64,000 bases of DNA, taken from the NCBI RefSeq assembly GCF_030253575.1, contig NC_080561.1, forward strand, positions 31,953,564 to 32,017,563. The letters are read 5' to 3'. Positions 1-12,800 of the stretch are shown piece after piece (the stretch's first letter is position 1; every line of letters begins with the position of its first letter). The position numbers were made by a program, and so were the translations under genes. The notes beneath the pieces are model-generated. The model had not been told where the DNA came from, did no database searches, and saw only the letters and a program-made list of their open reading frames with translations. This DNA comes from Rhododendron vialii (taxonomy: Eukaryota; Streptophyta; Magnoliopsida; Ericales; Ericaceae).

Positions 1-912
1 CTTCTCAAGACACAATATAGATGGTGGAGCTCAACAAGAAAAAGGCTGTATGCATAAGGCTCAAATGGGCTCATAATGGATAAATGTATGAAAAGAAATA
101 AACGAACTGGCTCAAGATATCAAAGATGGCCTATAATCCTCTCCAAGGGGCAATACAACCATGCAACTTTTCAAATCCAAGAGACAAGTAGGCAATTCAA
201 ATTATTCTCAACACTTGACAATAACAAAAATAATGAGATCAACAACGAATTTGCTCTTTTGTGACAACAAGAGTTTATTTGACACCACTCCAAGAAAAGA
301 TAAGGCTCTAAACTCACATGGGGCATAAGTCTCCACTACACTAGCCATCAAGAATAATCAAGTCACAGCTCACAAGCAACCAAAGCCCAAACAGACGTGA
401 AGTGCAAATGTACTAAAAATAAATGCCATGACTAATTCTTCGCGACAAGCTAGCAAAAATAACTATAATGCCACCACAATATAATCAAACAATGACTATC
501 ACATCTCCAACTCAATCAATGAAGAGCCAATCTCAACCGCTTTCAAGTCTCATGCAAAAAGATTTCCACATTTTTTTTCATTTTCATTTTTTAACAAAAT
601 AAAGAACAAAGTGATCCTTCCCCTCAACTTGAATTATTCAATGTCCACATTGAAAGCATAAAAAAATAAAGATAGGACAGAAACATAAAAGAGAGGAGAG
701 ATATCACCTTGAAAAGGAGGGCTAAGCAGGGTAAACTATAGAAAGAGGGAGACCCCCCAACTTGGATCGAACAACCTGCAAAATGTTAGCCTCCAAGATA
801 GCAAGAAAAATAACTGAAAGAAATAAATAAAGTAAGAAATAAAAATAAAAAAAAAAGAAACCATCCACTTTCTTCACGCGAAAGACACGAGTACTACTTT
901 TCTCCCCATTTC
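1..912 (-). mobile_element. Downstream internal region of a minus-strand Ty3/gypsy element (non-coding as seen)
   Basis: I see no convincing gene here. The stretch lies downstream of the gag-like ORF when read on the minus strand, so it is most simply the internal, non-coding part of the same retroelement. Its matching 3' LTR would lie left of the window. It is A/T-rich with homopolymer runs around 570-590 and 840-860. Short ORFs at 76-264 (+) and 722-916 (-) have no recognisable domain and are probably chance. Confidence 0.45.
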
Positions 913-2115
913 TCAAGCGAGAAACGGGTGGCTATACCAGACAAAAAAAAAAAAAAAAAAAAAAGTATAAGCAGCCAAACGTGGGTACCGATCATTTATT
1001 ATGCCAACGAGTGCTAAGATAATGAACATAGCGCTCCATTCTACACCTTTTATCAAGAATTGAACCCGACCATGCCATAAGATAAGATACTTCGAGTAGC
1101 ACATTTGCCGAACTCGTTTTAGACATTTAAATTCCAACAAATGTATAGCCCAAATTAGATTAATTTTCAAATTGTTGACAAAATCCACAAGATATGGATG
1201 ATAAACTAAATTAAATTCATCAACACCAAGAAAATCAATCAGCTCCACATTTAAAAACTCTTGCAAAAGTGGAGATTCAGAAACAGGGGTGGCACAATCT
1301 AGAGCTGAGAGTACTGGATTATTCCGTGCAACTATTGACAATGTCTCCTCAAAAGGCATATAATCTAGTGCAACTATAGGCAATGACTCCTCAAAAGGCA
1401 TATAGCCTTCACTAATGACAAGCAGCTCTATTTTCTCTTTTTCTCTCGCATCAGAATTCTTAGGAAGTGACTCTATTTCTTCTTTTTCCCCCGCATCAGA
1501 ATTAATATCCTCAGGAAGTGACTCTATTTCCTCTCTTTCTCTGGCATCAAAATTGGTATCCTCAGAACTTTTGGTCAACTCACTAAATTGGAGCTTTTGG
1601 GTTAATTCATCTAAGAAATCCCAAGCGTCTTCAGGGGTTTTATCCAGAAATTCGTCAGTGGACCTAAAATCCACCTCGCATGACTTAAAGTTTAAACCAC
1701 GGCAAAAGATAACCAGAAGACTGCCAAGCTCACAATTAAACGTCCAAGAGAATACAACAAATTTAAATCGCTCCCAACACTGTGACAAAGACTCATCATC
1801 ATGTTGAGAGAAATCTGATAGTTCTTGTAAAAGCATGTGAGTCTCATATGAGGGATTGAAATGATTGAAAAATTGTATTACAATCTCACCCCATGTCAAT
1901 CTTGGACTCAAACAATTAAACCAATCTAGAGCACTATCACGCAAAGATGCTGGGAATACATGTAAAAGAGCCATTTCATCACTAGCAAAAGCTTCCTCAA
2001 GTTTATGAACATGCGAAAAATGATTTTCTGATGTAAAACCATAAAATATAGGAAGCGACACTGAACAATCAAATTGTTTTGCATAACCTCCATACCTCCC
2101 CGCAAAATGGGCCAT
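913..2115 (-). CDS. Ty3/gypsy (Athila/Tat-type) gag-like protein, 400 codons
   Basis: This single uninterrupted ORF begins about 105 bp downstream of the primer-binding site. Residues of roughly 10-190 look like a retrotransposon gag domain: HVFPASLRDSALDWFNCL followed by LTWGEIVIQFFNHF, then LSQCWERFKFVVF and LDKTPEDAWDFLDELTQKLQ. In this family they form the structural capsid-like protein. Residues about 195-240 are an acidic segment of near-repeats (EEIESLPEDINSDA, then EEIESLPKNSDA). After it, MPFEESLPIVA/MPFEETLSIVA is another short repeat. No CCHC zinc knuckle, protease or polymerase follows in this frame. The last residues read through an A/T homopolymer at about 943-964 and may be artefactual. 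The element is probably non-autonomous or truncated. Confidence 0.75.
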   Translation of the reverse strand: MAHFAGRYGGYAKQFDCSVSLPIFYGFTSENHFSHVHKLEEAFASDEMALLHVFPASLRDSALDWFNCLSPRLTWGEIVIQFFNHFNPSYETHMLLQELSDFSQHDDESLSQCWERFKFVVFSWTFNCELGSLLVIFCRGLNFKSCEVDFRSTDEFLDKTPEDAWDFLDELTQKLQFSELTKSSEDTNFDAREREEIESLPEDINSDAGEKEEIESLPKNSDAREKEKIELLVISEGYMPFEESLPIVALDYMPFEETLSIVARNNPVLSALDCATPVSESPLLQEFLNVELIDFLGVDEFNLVYHPYLVDFVNNLKINLIWAIHLLEFKCLKRVRQMCYSKYLILWHGRVQFLIKGVEWSAMFIILALVGIINDRYPRLAAYTFFFFFFFVWYSHPFLA

Positions 2116-2219
2116 TTTTTTTTTTTTTTTTTTTGCTTTTCAACGATAAAAAATAAAAAATAAATTAAAAAAATAAAAAATAAAAAATAACTACCCGAAT
2201 TCTTAACACACGCTACCGT

Positions 2220-2236
2220 CCCCGGCAACGGCGCCA
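2220..2236 (-). other. Retrotransposon primer-binding site
   Basis: The minus strand reads TGGCGCCGTTGCCGGGG, the tRNA primer-binding sequence commonly seen in plant Athila/Tat Ty3/gypsy elements. It sits 4 nt inside the LTR end at 2241 and upstream of the gag-like ORF, which fixes the element's orientation as minus. Confidence 0.8.
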
Positions 2237-2240
2237 AAAA

Positions 2241-3420
2241 TGCTTGACCGATTTCCTAGTCCTAAAATAATGGGTTGCCCCAAGCGTAGGGCGGAGACCG
2301 ATGCAGCATAATATCCGGTAAGTCCGGAGTCGAATCCACAAAGACGGTGATGTGTGCTGACTAAAAATTCGGGTTGTTACTAATTAAACTGGCTCTTAGG
2401 TAGCCACCCTTTGTTGTTTTGAAACATTGAGATTAAACTAAACCTACGAAATTGATTGTACTTTTCAGATAATTAAAAGAAAGGTACGGTCGGAGGGTTC
2501 ATAGCACATGTAACTAGTCCGGATTAATCTGCTCTGTTTGGAGTTCTTAAAAACATTTAATTTTAGATTGAAATAGATACCCCGCAAGATGCGAGACCCT
2601 ATGGTCGCCGTATACCTATGCGCAGCGAAGAATGAGTTTTGGACCCCCATTCTCCCGTTCACATGGGCTCCGACGATGCCCGGATTCGTCCGCGGGAAGT
2701 ATTTTCCAATCTAAAATCGTTTTTTCATTGTTTGATAAAAGAAGCAGTGCCCGAACTAGCCACAACGTGCCAATCACCCTGCGACTCTACCTGAACGACT
2801 ACTCACTAATCATTGCGCATAAAATAAAAGAAACCCTAACTTGAAACATGCTGCTAAATACGAAATAAACAAAAGATACGAATCAAACAAATACCAAAGA
2901 ACAACTTTATTAAAGAACATAAACTAAAACGAGTTACCAGTGTGCGAAAAATTGAACAAAACTTCAAAACTTGAAAGAAAAAGAAAACATTACTGTAAAA
3001 CCAATATGAGCCGCAGCCCGTCCCCGTATTCTTCTGTCCGTAACTTTTTCCCAAAAGCTGCCGACAGCCTTTTTCCTTTTTTTTCTTCCGTCCAAAAGCT
3101 GCTGAAGTTTTCCTTTTTTTTTCCACGGGCTGCCTCCGAGCCCTAAAGTCAATTGGTAAAGTGTTTATATAGGAATTGGAAACCTTAATCACACAAAGGC
3201 CCTTGAACTTCAGGAAATAATAAATGCACCACCCGATTTTGGATCATTTCGCATTTTAACCCCAAACTTCTTTAAAATCTTCTTTTTATCTAAAGTCTCG
3301 GACAACGGGCTCGAACAACCTATAAACAACAAAAGAACAAAATAAAAATCAATTAACAAAAATAAATGACTAACAAATGTAGTTTGGAGGGCCAAAATAT
3401 GAATATTTTGGCACTTATCA
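2241..3420 (-). repeat. 5' LTR of the minus-strand Ty3/gypsy element
   Basis: Read on the minus strand, the LTR opens TGATAAGTGCCAAAATATTC at 3420 and closes GGTCAAGCA at 2241. That gives about 1180 bp with TG...CA ends, 4 nt before the primer-binding site. The TGATAAGTGCCAAAATAT opening is typical of plant Athila/Tat LTRs. A partner LTR is not in the window, so age cannot be estimated. Short ORFs inside it are not genes. Confidence 0.75.
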
Positions 3421-4488
3421 TCTACCGCGATGTCGGTCTACAAAGTAGCGGTGCGATGGAGGTGTGACGGGAGGGGTTGCCGGAGAGAGGGGTACAACAG
3501 TGGTGCTGCTGCTGTGGTGGGTGGTCGGCTGATGGTGACTTGATGGTGATGGACGAAAATAACGATGGTGTATTGATTTAGGAAACATGATGGGGATGAG
3601 ATTCTGTTAATGAATGACGATGGTGTATAGATATTAGGATAAGTTCGAGAGTGAAACAGTGGGGATGGGCTTCGTAAATATAGGAAACATGATGGAATAA
3701 GATTCTGTTAATAATGAGACATTGTAGGGATAGTCTTGTTTGAAACGGTGGGAATGGGATATATACAAACAATAATATATTTAATAAATGAATAGGGGTA
3801 TAATGGGTAATAATAGATTTTGAGGATAGAAACATAAGTATTTAAAAGGCTATAGGATGGACACCTAAATAAGTAGGGTAAAGAGGATGTCTAATTAATT
3901 TCTTCATATTACAAAGACCCTAAAAAAAGAAAAAAAAAAGTTTGATTATTATTTTTTATTTAAAAGTGGTTATTTCTCAAAATATTTGGATAAAAATAAA
4001 GAAATTTACTTTTTCGATTCATCTCGTCGAGACGAATCAATAATCGACAAAAATTTGACGCAAAACTAACAAATACAGAAAAAATTGAACCAGGGCAAAA
4101 CTAACAAATACAGAAAAAATTGAATAAGGACAAAACGTAAACTTTTTCCAAAAATTAAAAGTGTTAGTGGGATGGGACCTAAAAACAGGAGTAACTCAGT
4201 GGGTGTTTTCACTATCAAAAAACTTAAACATGTTTTAACATTTCGTTTCTACTAACAAAAAAATTTCACAATTTTATCATCTCGTATCCATTAACAAAAA
4301 ATCTGTCAACAAAATTTTTTTTTGCTAAAATAATTATACTTACAAACCCATCAACAACTTATTCTCTACCTAAAATACATAATAACTTTTCAATCACAAA
4401 TAAAAATTTTCAAAATTTTCAACTGCCGAAAACACCTTGTGTAGCCATGCCGGGTAATATATACTTGCAACGTGTAAGAAGTGTCAAA
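3421..4488. other. Intergenic DNA, AT-rich, no gene seen
   Basis: A purine-biased stretch at 3450-3840 contains short diverged repeats (two copies of 'aggaaacatgatgg' at about 3580 and 3680). The AT-rich part at 3930-4140 includes the palindrome-like CATCTCGTCGAGACGAATC. A related sequence in opposite orientation lies near 50820-51000, so this is a dispersed repeat rather than a gene. Confidence 0.5.
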
Positions 4489-4496
4489 ATTAGAAC

Positions 4497-5389
4497 CATA
4501 GTTGTCAATCCCGTTCCGTACCGGCCGGTACGTACCGGAATCGAAGAAAACCGGTAACCTAACACCCCAATACCGTTCCGGGCTAAATACCGGTCGGTAC
4601 CGGCCGTTTCGGGAAATACCGGCCGGAAAACAAATACCGGAAATTCCGTCCGGAATGTTGCAGTTTTTTTTTTTTTTTTTCCTGTGTATTCTGGAACGTT
4701 AAAAAGGGGAAAAAAAAAATTGGTTTTGTTTTTTTTTTTTGGAACGTCAATTAAAAAAGGTTTCAGAATTTTAGCAAAACATGAGTTTGTCTATAGTACG
4801 TGCGCGAGGCTCAAAATCCCGGATTTGCACCCCCCCTGCGCGCGAATAACCCGTGACGCGCACCCGGTTAATTGGTTTCCGAATCAATTTTTTCAAATTG
4901 CATTCGGCCATGGTCTGTTTTCCCGAGCGCGCGAGACCTCTCCTTGGATTTTCATTCACAAGCTCACTAGTGTGCAAAGTCTTTTAAGGTGGAAAAGAGT
5001 TTTGTAACTAAGCAATGTGGGACAAAAAGGCAAACACAATGTTTTATGACTTCACACCAAAATTCCAACAACAATTTATTTATTATGATCGTGAATCAGT
5101 AACAACGTCTTATGACAAGTATTATTGTTAATAGAATTTTTCTGCGCGATTTATACACTTGCAATGTTTGATTTTAGACTCCAAATGGTGAATTTTGTTG
5201 TTTTAATATAGATATTTTATGATGAATTTCATGATATGGGGAATTTTTTTGAATTATAATTATATATAATTATTATATATATTGTAGTTGCGGTAAATCC
5301 GAAACGGTACCCGGTACCTGACCGGTACCGGTACGTACCGTACCAGTAGAAAAACCGGTACCCTGTCCGAAACGGTATTCAGAACTATG
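4497..5389. mobile_element. Non-autonomous hAT-type DNA transposon, 893 bp
   Basis: The ends are imperfect inverted repeats: CATAGTTGTCAATCCCG on the left and CATAGTTCTGAATACCG on the reverse complement of the right. Both ends run into CCGGTACC-rich subterminal repeats (4515-4640 and 5290-5365). The insertion is flanked by a perfect 8-bp duplication, ATTAGAAC at 4489-4496 and 5390-5397. An 8-bp duplication is the hallmark of the hAT superfamily. No transposase coding sequence is present, so the copy is non-autonomous. Confidence 0.85.
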
Positions 5390-5397
5390 ATTAGAAC

Positions 5398-5694
5398 TGC
5401 CATTTAAAAAAAAAGAAATACAAATGTCAGAGTTCAACACTTTAATGATGTACCTAAAGGACAACCAATGTCAGAGTACCATAGCTCTTTCCCATTGCAG
5501 CAAAAGATTACTACTACGGAACTCTCATTCTTAAGCTACGCCTGTTGTTGTGTTGACGTTAGCGGGACCGTTCCGGCAAAACCCTCCTCTCAAATCCAAA
5601 ACCTCATACTGATACTATAACCTTCTCTAGATCTCCTCAGTCACAGTACTATCTTCCTCTAGATTCACGCATCAACCACTCAACAACCACCGAC
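5398..5694 (+). promoter_or_regulatory. Promoter-proximal region and 5' leader of the 5-phosphatase gene
   Basis: This is the only non-repeat sequence between the hAT insertion and the start codon. It is C/T-rich from about 5575 (CCTCCTCTCAAATCC, CTTCTCTAGATCTCC), as many plant leaders are, and ends CCGACATGG at the start codon. I see no unambiguous TATA box. The transposon end 300 bp upstream of the ATG may form part of the promoter. Confidence 0.4.
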
Positions 5695-6807
5695 ATGGAC
5701 GGCCGGACCGACGACGATGACGACGGAGACTTCCTATCATCTCTCGGCTCTTCCGTGAATCCTTCCAATTTCATCGGAACGGACCTCGGCGCCCCCTCTT
5801 CTTCTCACACCAACACCAAACAACTCCATCACAGCTCTAAATCAGCACCACAAGATGACTCCTCAGACGAAGACAATAACAACAAAGAAAAAGAATTGCA
5901 CAGCAGCGGCAGCAGCAGTACTCGCACCCCCGTCAAGATATTCGATCGCTTCTACGAATCTTCCGACGACGACGAGGATGTCGACGCCGATCGCCGCTCC
6001 ACTCCCGGCGGAGGCAGCGGCGGTCTGGACATCGGAGCGGCGGTCGAGAGCGCCGGCAGGCGCCTCGACTACATGATCCAGTTCCTGGACCGCAAGCTCT
6101 CCTCCCCCGACAGCCCCAACAACAACAACCACCCCATCGAGAACCCGGTCCTGACGGAGTTCGTAGCCGGCGGCGGAGGGACCGGGATATTTAGAGTCCC
6201 GGTCCGAACCGCGGCGCACCCGGGGCAGCCGCCGAGCCTGGAGCTGCGGCCCCACCCGCTCCGGGAGACGCAGATTGGGTGCTTTTTGAGGACCCTGGTA
6301 TCTACAGAGTCTCAATTGTGGGTCGGGTCGGAATGGGGGCTTAGGGTTTGGAAATTTTCGGAGTTGTATTCACCGTCGGCCGCGGCTGCGTTTGGGGATG
6401 AGGAGGCGGCGCCGTTTTACGAGTCGGTGCAGACCTCACCGACACTGTGCGTGATCGTGGATGAGGGGAGTAGGGTTGTGTGGAGTGGGCATAGGGATGG
6501 TAGGATTAGGGCTTGGAAGATGGATCAGTGTTTGGAGCTGGGAAGTGCCTTTAGAGAAGCACTTTCTTGGCAGGCGCATCGGGGTCCGGTTCTCTCGATT
6601 GTTATGACTTCTTACGGTAAGGTTTTGTGAAATCTATGTCTCTCTGGTTCCTTATCTACCTTTTGCTGTACCGTTGAATTCGGATTTGTGAAGTGGTTAC
6701 ATTGGTTGGGCATGATTAGTTAGCACTGTAGCTGTGATAAAAACACACGAAAATGAAGCTGTTTTATTGATTACTGTTGCAATACAGCTATGGATAGTAC
6801 AACAGTG

Positions 6808-6862
<55 letters not shown>

Positions 6863-9800
6863 CTGACTAACTACTCTCCCACTAACAAACGAACAAAACA
6901 GATTTTCTAACTAACTTCCTTGCAAACTCCTTTATTCAATTCACATAGCCATCCCAACTACTTACAAGTTGAGTTGATTTGAAGATATCACTCCACCCAC
7001 CATTGCCATCAGGACATATATGATGCTTTGTGAAATATCACCCACACAATCATGGATGTATGTGAATTTGTATTTTGCTAGCAGAATATCTCTCTCTATA
7101 TATCTCTTATATAGATGCATATGTATATATACATGTATATATATGTTTAACTCCTCTCTCTATTTCTCTTATAGTCTTATATATGTACTTCAACCATCAA
7201 TAATTGTACAACTCCTTTCATCGTTGTTGGCATGTGTTCTGTACTTTCTGTTAAACACAGTTTGTTTGATGATATTTTCCAAGAAAAGCCAATAAAAGAA
7301 CTAGTGCTTGTAAACATTTGACCCTCTATTCATTGTACCTATATATATTGCGATCAGTAATTATACACCTTCATTCATTATAGTTAGCATGTGTTCTCCC
7401 TTAAACGTAGTTCCTTTGATCATTTTTTCAAAGAAAAGCCAATTGAAGAACTCGTGCTTCTGTAAAACATTTGACTAGTATTCAGTTCTCAAAATCTATG
7501 GATACAAATGGTTCAATCATCAGTAATCATACACCTTCATTTGTTACTGTTTTTATGCGTTCTTCCTTAATCATAGTTCCTTTGATGATAGTTTCCAAGA
7601 AAAGCCGATTGAAGTAGTGCTTCTGTAAAACATTCGACTTTCTATTCATTTATAAATACAGAGAATATATTAGGTTTGTACCTATTTAACTGCTGCCATA
7701 GCTCGCTTAAACATCTCATTTATTGCATCACTATAGTACTTTGGCAGTTCCTTTCATTACACCTATTTCTAAACAAGTTCTTGAATAAGCGCCTTTTCTG
7801 TAGCACCCACTGTGTTATATGTCTAGGCACCATGTTACAAGCTTTTTATAACTGTAATAAAGCCATGTGAAAATCTCTTTATCTCTCTACACTTTCCTAT
7901 TGGTCTCCTTAGTAAGTACATTGCTTCTATAGCATAAATCTAAACCAATTCTCTAGTTTTGTTGCAACTCTCACACAATGTTCAGTCACCCTCACCTAAC
8001 TGCTTGAATAGAAGCAAGGAGATGATCTCTTTCCTAAATCTTTTCTACGTGAATTTGTGGTCTTCAAAAACGAAAGCAAGCTAATCTAATCTAATTTGCT
8101 TGTCTTCCTTCCTGGCCTTGCTTGATATGTAAATTAGAGTCTTGGAATTAATCTTCTTTCTAATTTTTACTAGGATATGTTCAGACATCTAAACTGGTTT
8201 TCTGCATTTTGGAAAGTGATTGTAATGTGCTTACGCGGTTCAGTGCAACACAATGGAAATATCTTATGGAACTTATAATGTATGCAAACTATGTGTGTGG
8301 TGTCTTTTAACCTTGACTGTGGTCCAGGGGATCTATGGTCGGGTTCTGAGGGTGGTGCAATCATGATTTGGCCTTGGGAGTCGATTGAGAAATCTATTTC
8401 TCTTACAGTGGAAGAAAGACACTTGGCTGCACTATTAGTGGAGAGGTCATATATTGACCTCAGGAGCCAAGTCACCGGGAATGGTGTCTTTAATATTTTT
8501 ACTTCTGACGTTAAGCATATATGGTCTGATCATTCTGGTACCAAAGTTTGGAGTGCTGGGTATCTTTCATTTGCGTTGTGGTAAGTTGTCTCTCCCGTTA
8601 ATTTCCATTTCATGTTGCACTTTAAATAACTGCCAACTAAGTTCTTGCGCAATTTTGATCCTGACGTTTGTAATTGTGTTGATACATGAAGTGCTCATTG
8701 ATGTGAATGTTATTTATATTGAGGGGGTGTTTGGTAGGTGGATTTTTGCATCTGAATTTTGCATTTGCCCATTTTGGCTGTTTGGCAGCTGGATTGCAAG
8801 TACATTTTGCCATAATGCATTCTCCAAATCACACAATGGAGCCTCAATCTTATAATAACCGTTTTAGGAGCTTTTGGATTCTGATTTTGCATTCCCATTT
8901 TCAGTCCATACTAGTCACCGCAACCTATACCTATTGTATCTCTTATCAGTGGTCATCCATGTTCTAGTCAAACGTTCTTCAAAATACTGTTGCTTACCCT
9001 GTGGATGAAAGCAGGAAGCAATCTGTTCTATACTGACATATGTGGTGTTTATATTCTCACTCCCCTCATTTTAGTTTGGCATTTTGCTGCAAAGTATAAT
9101 AATTGTGTAACTGACACTCATCCACTTAACATACTTGCATAGTCCACCTTCATATGTGCATGGAGACATGTGTATGGATGTCATACTAGGATGTCGTTAT
9201 CTTTGTTTCCACATAATTGGAGTTGTAATTCAGGAGTTGGCCATACTATAATCTATGAGTTTGAGTCGTCAACAAAGCACAACTCGTCTTGCCTAGGTAT
9301 GGAGCAACTCAAATCTCGACTGCATGTACAAAGATAATAGTTTTTATAGCCCAACTACACAGGATTACAAATTAAAGTAAAGTGTTCAAGTTGTGAAATC
9401 ATCCTTTCAATATTGAAATTCATCAACTAAGTCAAAACCACAATTACTTGGGTAGGGTTTTACGGGCACCTGAAGGCTTGTTTTGGATGGCAGGAATCTT
9501 CAGAGAGAATAAGGATGTAATTTAGATATAGATGATTCCTACATTTGAGAGGACTAGAATATGATGGTGATCTTAAGAACATAGAATTATATTGCTGAAC
9601 TAAATAGAAATCTTGACTTTCCCCTAAATTTCAGGCTCAATTCCCCCCAAAATTACATCCACACTTGGGAAAGGCCATACGGGGGTCCTTCAGTTGTGTT
9701 GCCCGCTTTCTCCATTTTTGAAGATTACTCATTGGAAATGGTAGACTCTAATAAATTACCTAAAAGTTCCTTGATAAGGTTCCCGAATTAGTCTGAAAAC

Positions 9801-12800
9801 ATGGATAGGAGGATTACATAATATTTACATTAGCTACTAGTTTAACGGTTATTCCTAGTGGTCAAATTCTCATTAGATTAGAGGTATCCAAACATAGGAT
9901 AAGAGATAGGATTTAGCTTATCTTGTTGACCATGTTGGTGGAAGAATCCAAAGTCTTTTGTTGAATCTCCATGGAAGAGAGGAAACTATTTGGTTCTCAT
10001 TCTCTTTCTTTTCTCTTGACTCTTGCAAACTTCAAAAACTCTTATATGAAGTTAGCAAGGCCGTTCTATAGTCTAGGACTCTAGGTAGGGCTGATGAACA
10101 AATCAAGCTACTTGAGTTTGAGCTTGCTTTCGTTCACTTAAATCTCGTTCAAGATCAGTTTGTTACATAAACAAACCATGTTTGAATATTTGTTTGAAGC
10201 TCATTAAGCTATCAAACCAAGCTCGAACAAGCTACTACTTGGCTTGTTCGGCTTATGATGTATATAAAAGTCAAGCAACTCAAGATCGGATTGTCTTTGG
10301 CTCGATTAAAGCTCGTTTGAGATCGGCTTGCGTTATAAACAAGCTTGAACATATTTTGAAGATCGTTAAGTTTTTAAACCAAGCTTGAACAACTAAGTAC
10401 TCAGCTTGTTCAGCTTGTTTATCACTCCCAAGTCTAGGTCACATCCAGGTCAAAAGGGGGGTTAAAACATTAATAAGAGAACTCTTGCCGATGACCGCTT
10501 GAGTGAGATTCAACGCTTTAACTCCTTGTTTCTAGACAACCTTCGTGAGCAGAGGTGAGTCCTTCTCAAGCAAGAGTGGATAGAATTGTTGACTTGTTTT
10601 CTTTTGTGAACTCAGCTCACGCAAGCGTGATTCATTCATTCCTTTGGGCTCCTATTAGGTAAATTATATGAAGGGCATAAAAAGCATCAAGTAGCAATGG
10701 TAAATGACTCAAAAAGTACTTTTGAGGGCCTAACTGCATTCATTTTGCTACTTATCAAACACCCTGGCTTGTACTTGACTAGTCCTTGGGCAAAATAAAA
10801 GAGAAGATAAAACAAGGATAAACTAACTTAATTAGTCTAAGTCGGTATTGTTAGACTCACAAATGAATTTAGTGAATTCAAGAAGCCTTTAAACTCATAG
10901 GGTATCCTATTGGGTGAGTTTTAGTCTCAGGAGGGTATCTAGAAAGGCTACCAAGTCTAAAAGTCGCTAGGTGCTAGTCGGGCGGAAGAGAAGCGCCTAG
11001 CACCTAGAGGCTGGCTAGCTCCCTAGGCGGGGGTCCAACGCCTAGATAAAAATAGACCTAGGCCGATATTTAAAACAGAGAATATGATGGAGCAAATGGG
11101 TAGTCTCGGCTGGCGGTCATAGATTTGGGAGTTGCTTTGAGGATGAGGAAGGTGCTGGTGGTGTAGGGCATGGCATTGGAGTGACAGCAATAATGTTAGT
11201 GATGAGTTTGCCTTGTGAGAAAAGGAGGGACGAGGGAGAAGTAGAGGTTTACCTTAAGGGTGGTGGCTGGAGAAGTTACTGGTGTCGGCATCCGCTGTGG
11301 CCGGCAGCTGGAAGTTGCTCCGGCAGCTTCTGTGATTCCTCACCTCTCTCTCAAGTTTAAATGTGAAGAATAATGGTAAGAGTTAGGTTGGCTTTATTGA
11401 AGCATGGGTGCTGCCACATAAATATGGATGGGCGTATTTGTCTCATTAGGTGTCAAACCATGCAATGTAAATGTAGCTCTGCAGAATGTGACGTGTATAA
11501 TTTTCAAAATAGAGTGTCGTGGCTAGTTTTTGGTTCGATCTCTGCTGATGTGTCCGGGTTCCAATCTTGGAAAATTCCGAAATTCACCGTTTGTGTGAAA
11601 TAATAGGAAATGAACTATGACGTGCATGGTTTCTTAGAGAGAAATCCTAAACCTCGATAATCAATTTAGGAAACTATTTTGACTACAGTTCGCTAGGAGG
11701 GCTCAGAGTCGAAGGAATGTTGCTGTCGCCACTGGTTATGACGTTATGTCAGACCATCAATGGTCCCTATTTAACACATTTAGGACATAACCTAGTTCTT
11801 ACAAGCTTGAATGTCTTACCCGTTGGTGTTTCAGATTTTCTCAAGCTTTAAGTCTGTAATGATCCACTCAAGCATTTAACACATTTAGGACATAACCTAG
11901 CTTAGGTGCAAATTCTAACTTCTAAAGCTTGCTTAATTATACTTAGACCTTGCTAACCACATGATTAACTTTTTGTTATGTTATTTAGTATCATAGTGTC
12001 ACACCCCATCAAGTCAGCCTTAAGGAGGTATGTGTAAAGAAATCCTCATGTCAAAAGCCTATAAACTTAATCTAGCGATACAATATAATTAACGAAACCC
12101 TTCAGAGTTTGACCTGAACAGCACTATAATGAGGCAAGAGGTCCGGTAATGAGGCAAGAGGTCCGGTTACTAAGGGAGAAGCCTGAAACTGGCATGAAAC
12201 ATTTTTTAGCTTATTTTTCTTATCTCCCTTTCTATGGTGTCTTTCTTTTGTTGGCAATGAAGATGGTAAACCCCTCATATGCATATGTCAAATGCATAGT
12301 TGTGTAGCGCATCAAAGATTTTTACAACGAGTTCAAGTTTCAAACACGACACAATATGTGAAGTGTGAACATTCTTGTGCAAGAGAGGAGAAAAAGTCAC
12401 ATATCCTCTATCCCATGGGAAGAACTATACTTGTAAAATTTTCAGTGATACAAACCATTTAAACCATTAACAACTCGAGTTGGATCCCAAACATCAGTAT
12501 GAATAATAGAAAACGAGGATGAACTTTTATTACTAGTAGGGGAATACACACAATGGTATTAGCAAATTTGCAAGGACGGAAACAGTTTCTTCAACACAAT
12601 AAAGGGGGATGTCCCAATCTGTGATGTAACAACCAAATCTTCTTCTCAAAAGAATCACAGGTTTCATACTTGTGAACTTGCTGAATTTGAACTCCAGGTA
12701 TCCAGTGAGAATCCAGAAGATAAAGTCCTGCATTCTCTCTATCTTTGCCAATCATATTCTTCATGACAAGATACTGAAAAAAAGAGAGTGGGAAAGAAGG

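Noticed and set aside
1415..1807. 130-codon plus-strand ORF rich in Ser
   Set aside because: It is the antisense shadow of the gag-like ORF at 913-2115, whose acidic repeats read as Ser-rich on the other strand.
5863..6315. 150-codon minus-strand ORF over exon 1 of the phosphatase gene
   Set aside because: Antisense shadow of a GC-rich exon. The plus frame encodes the conserved WD40 start.
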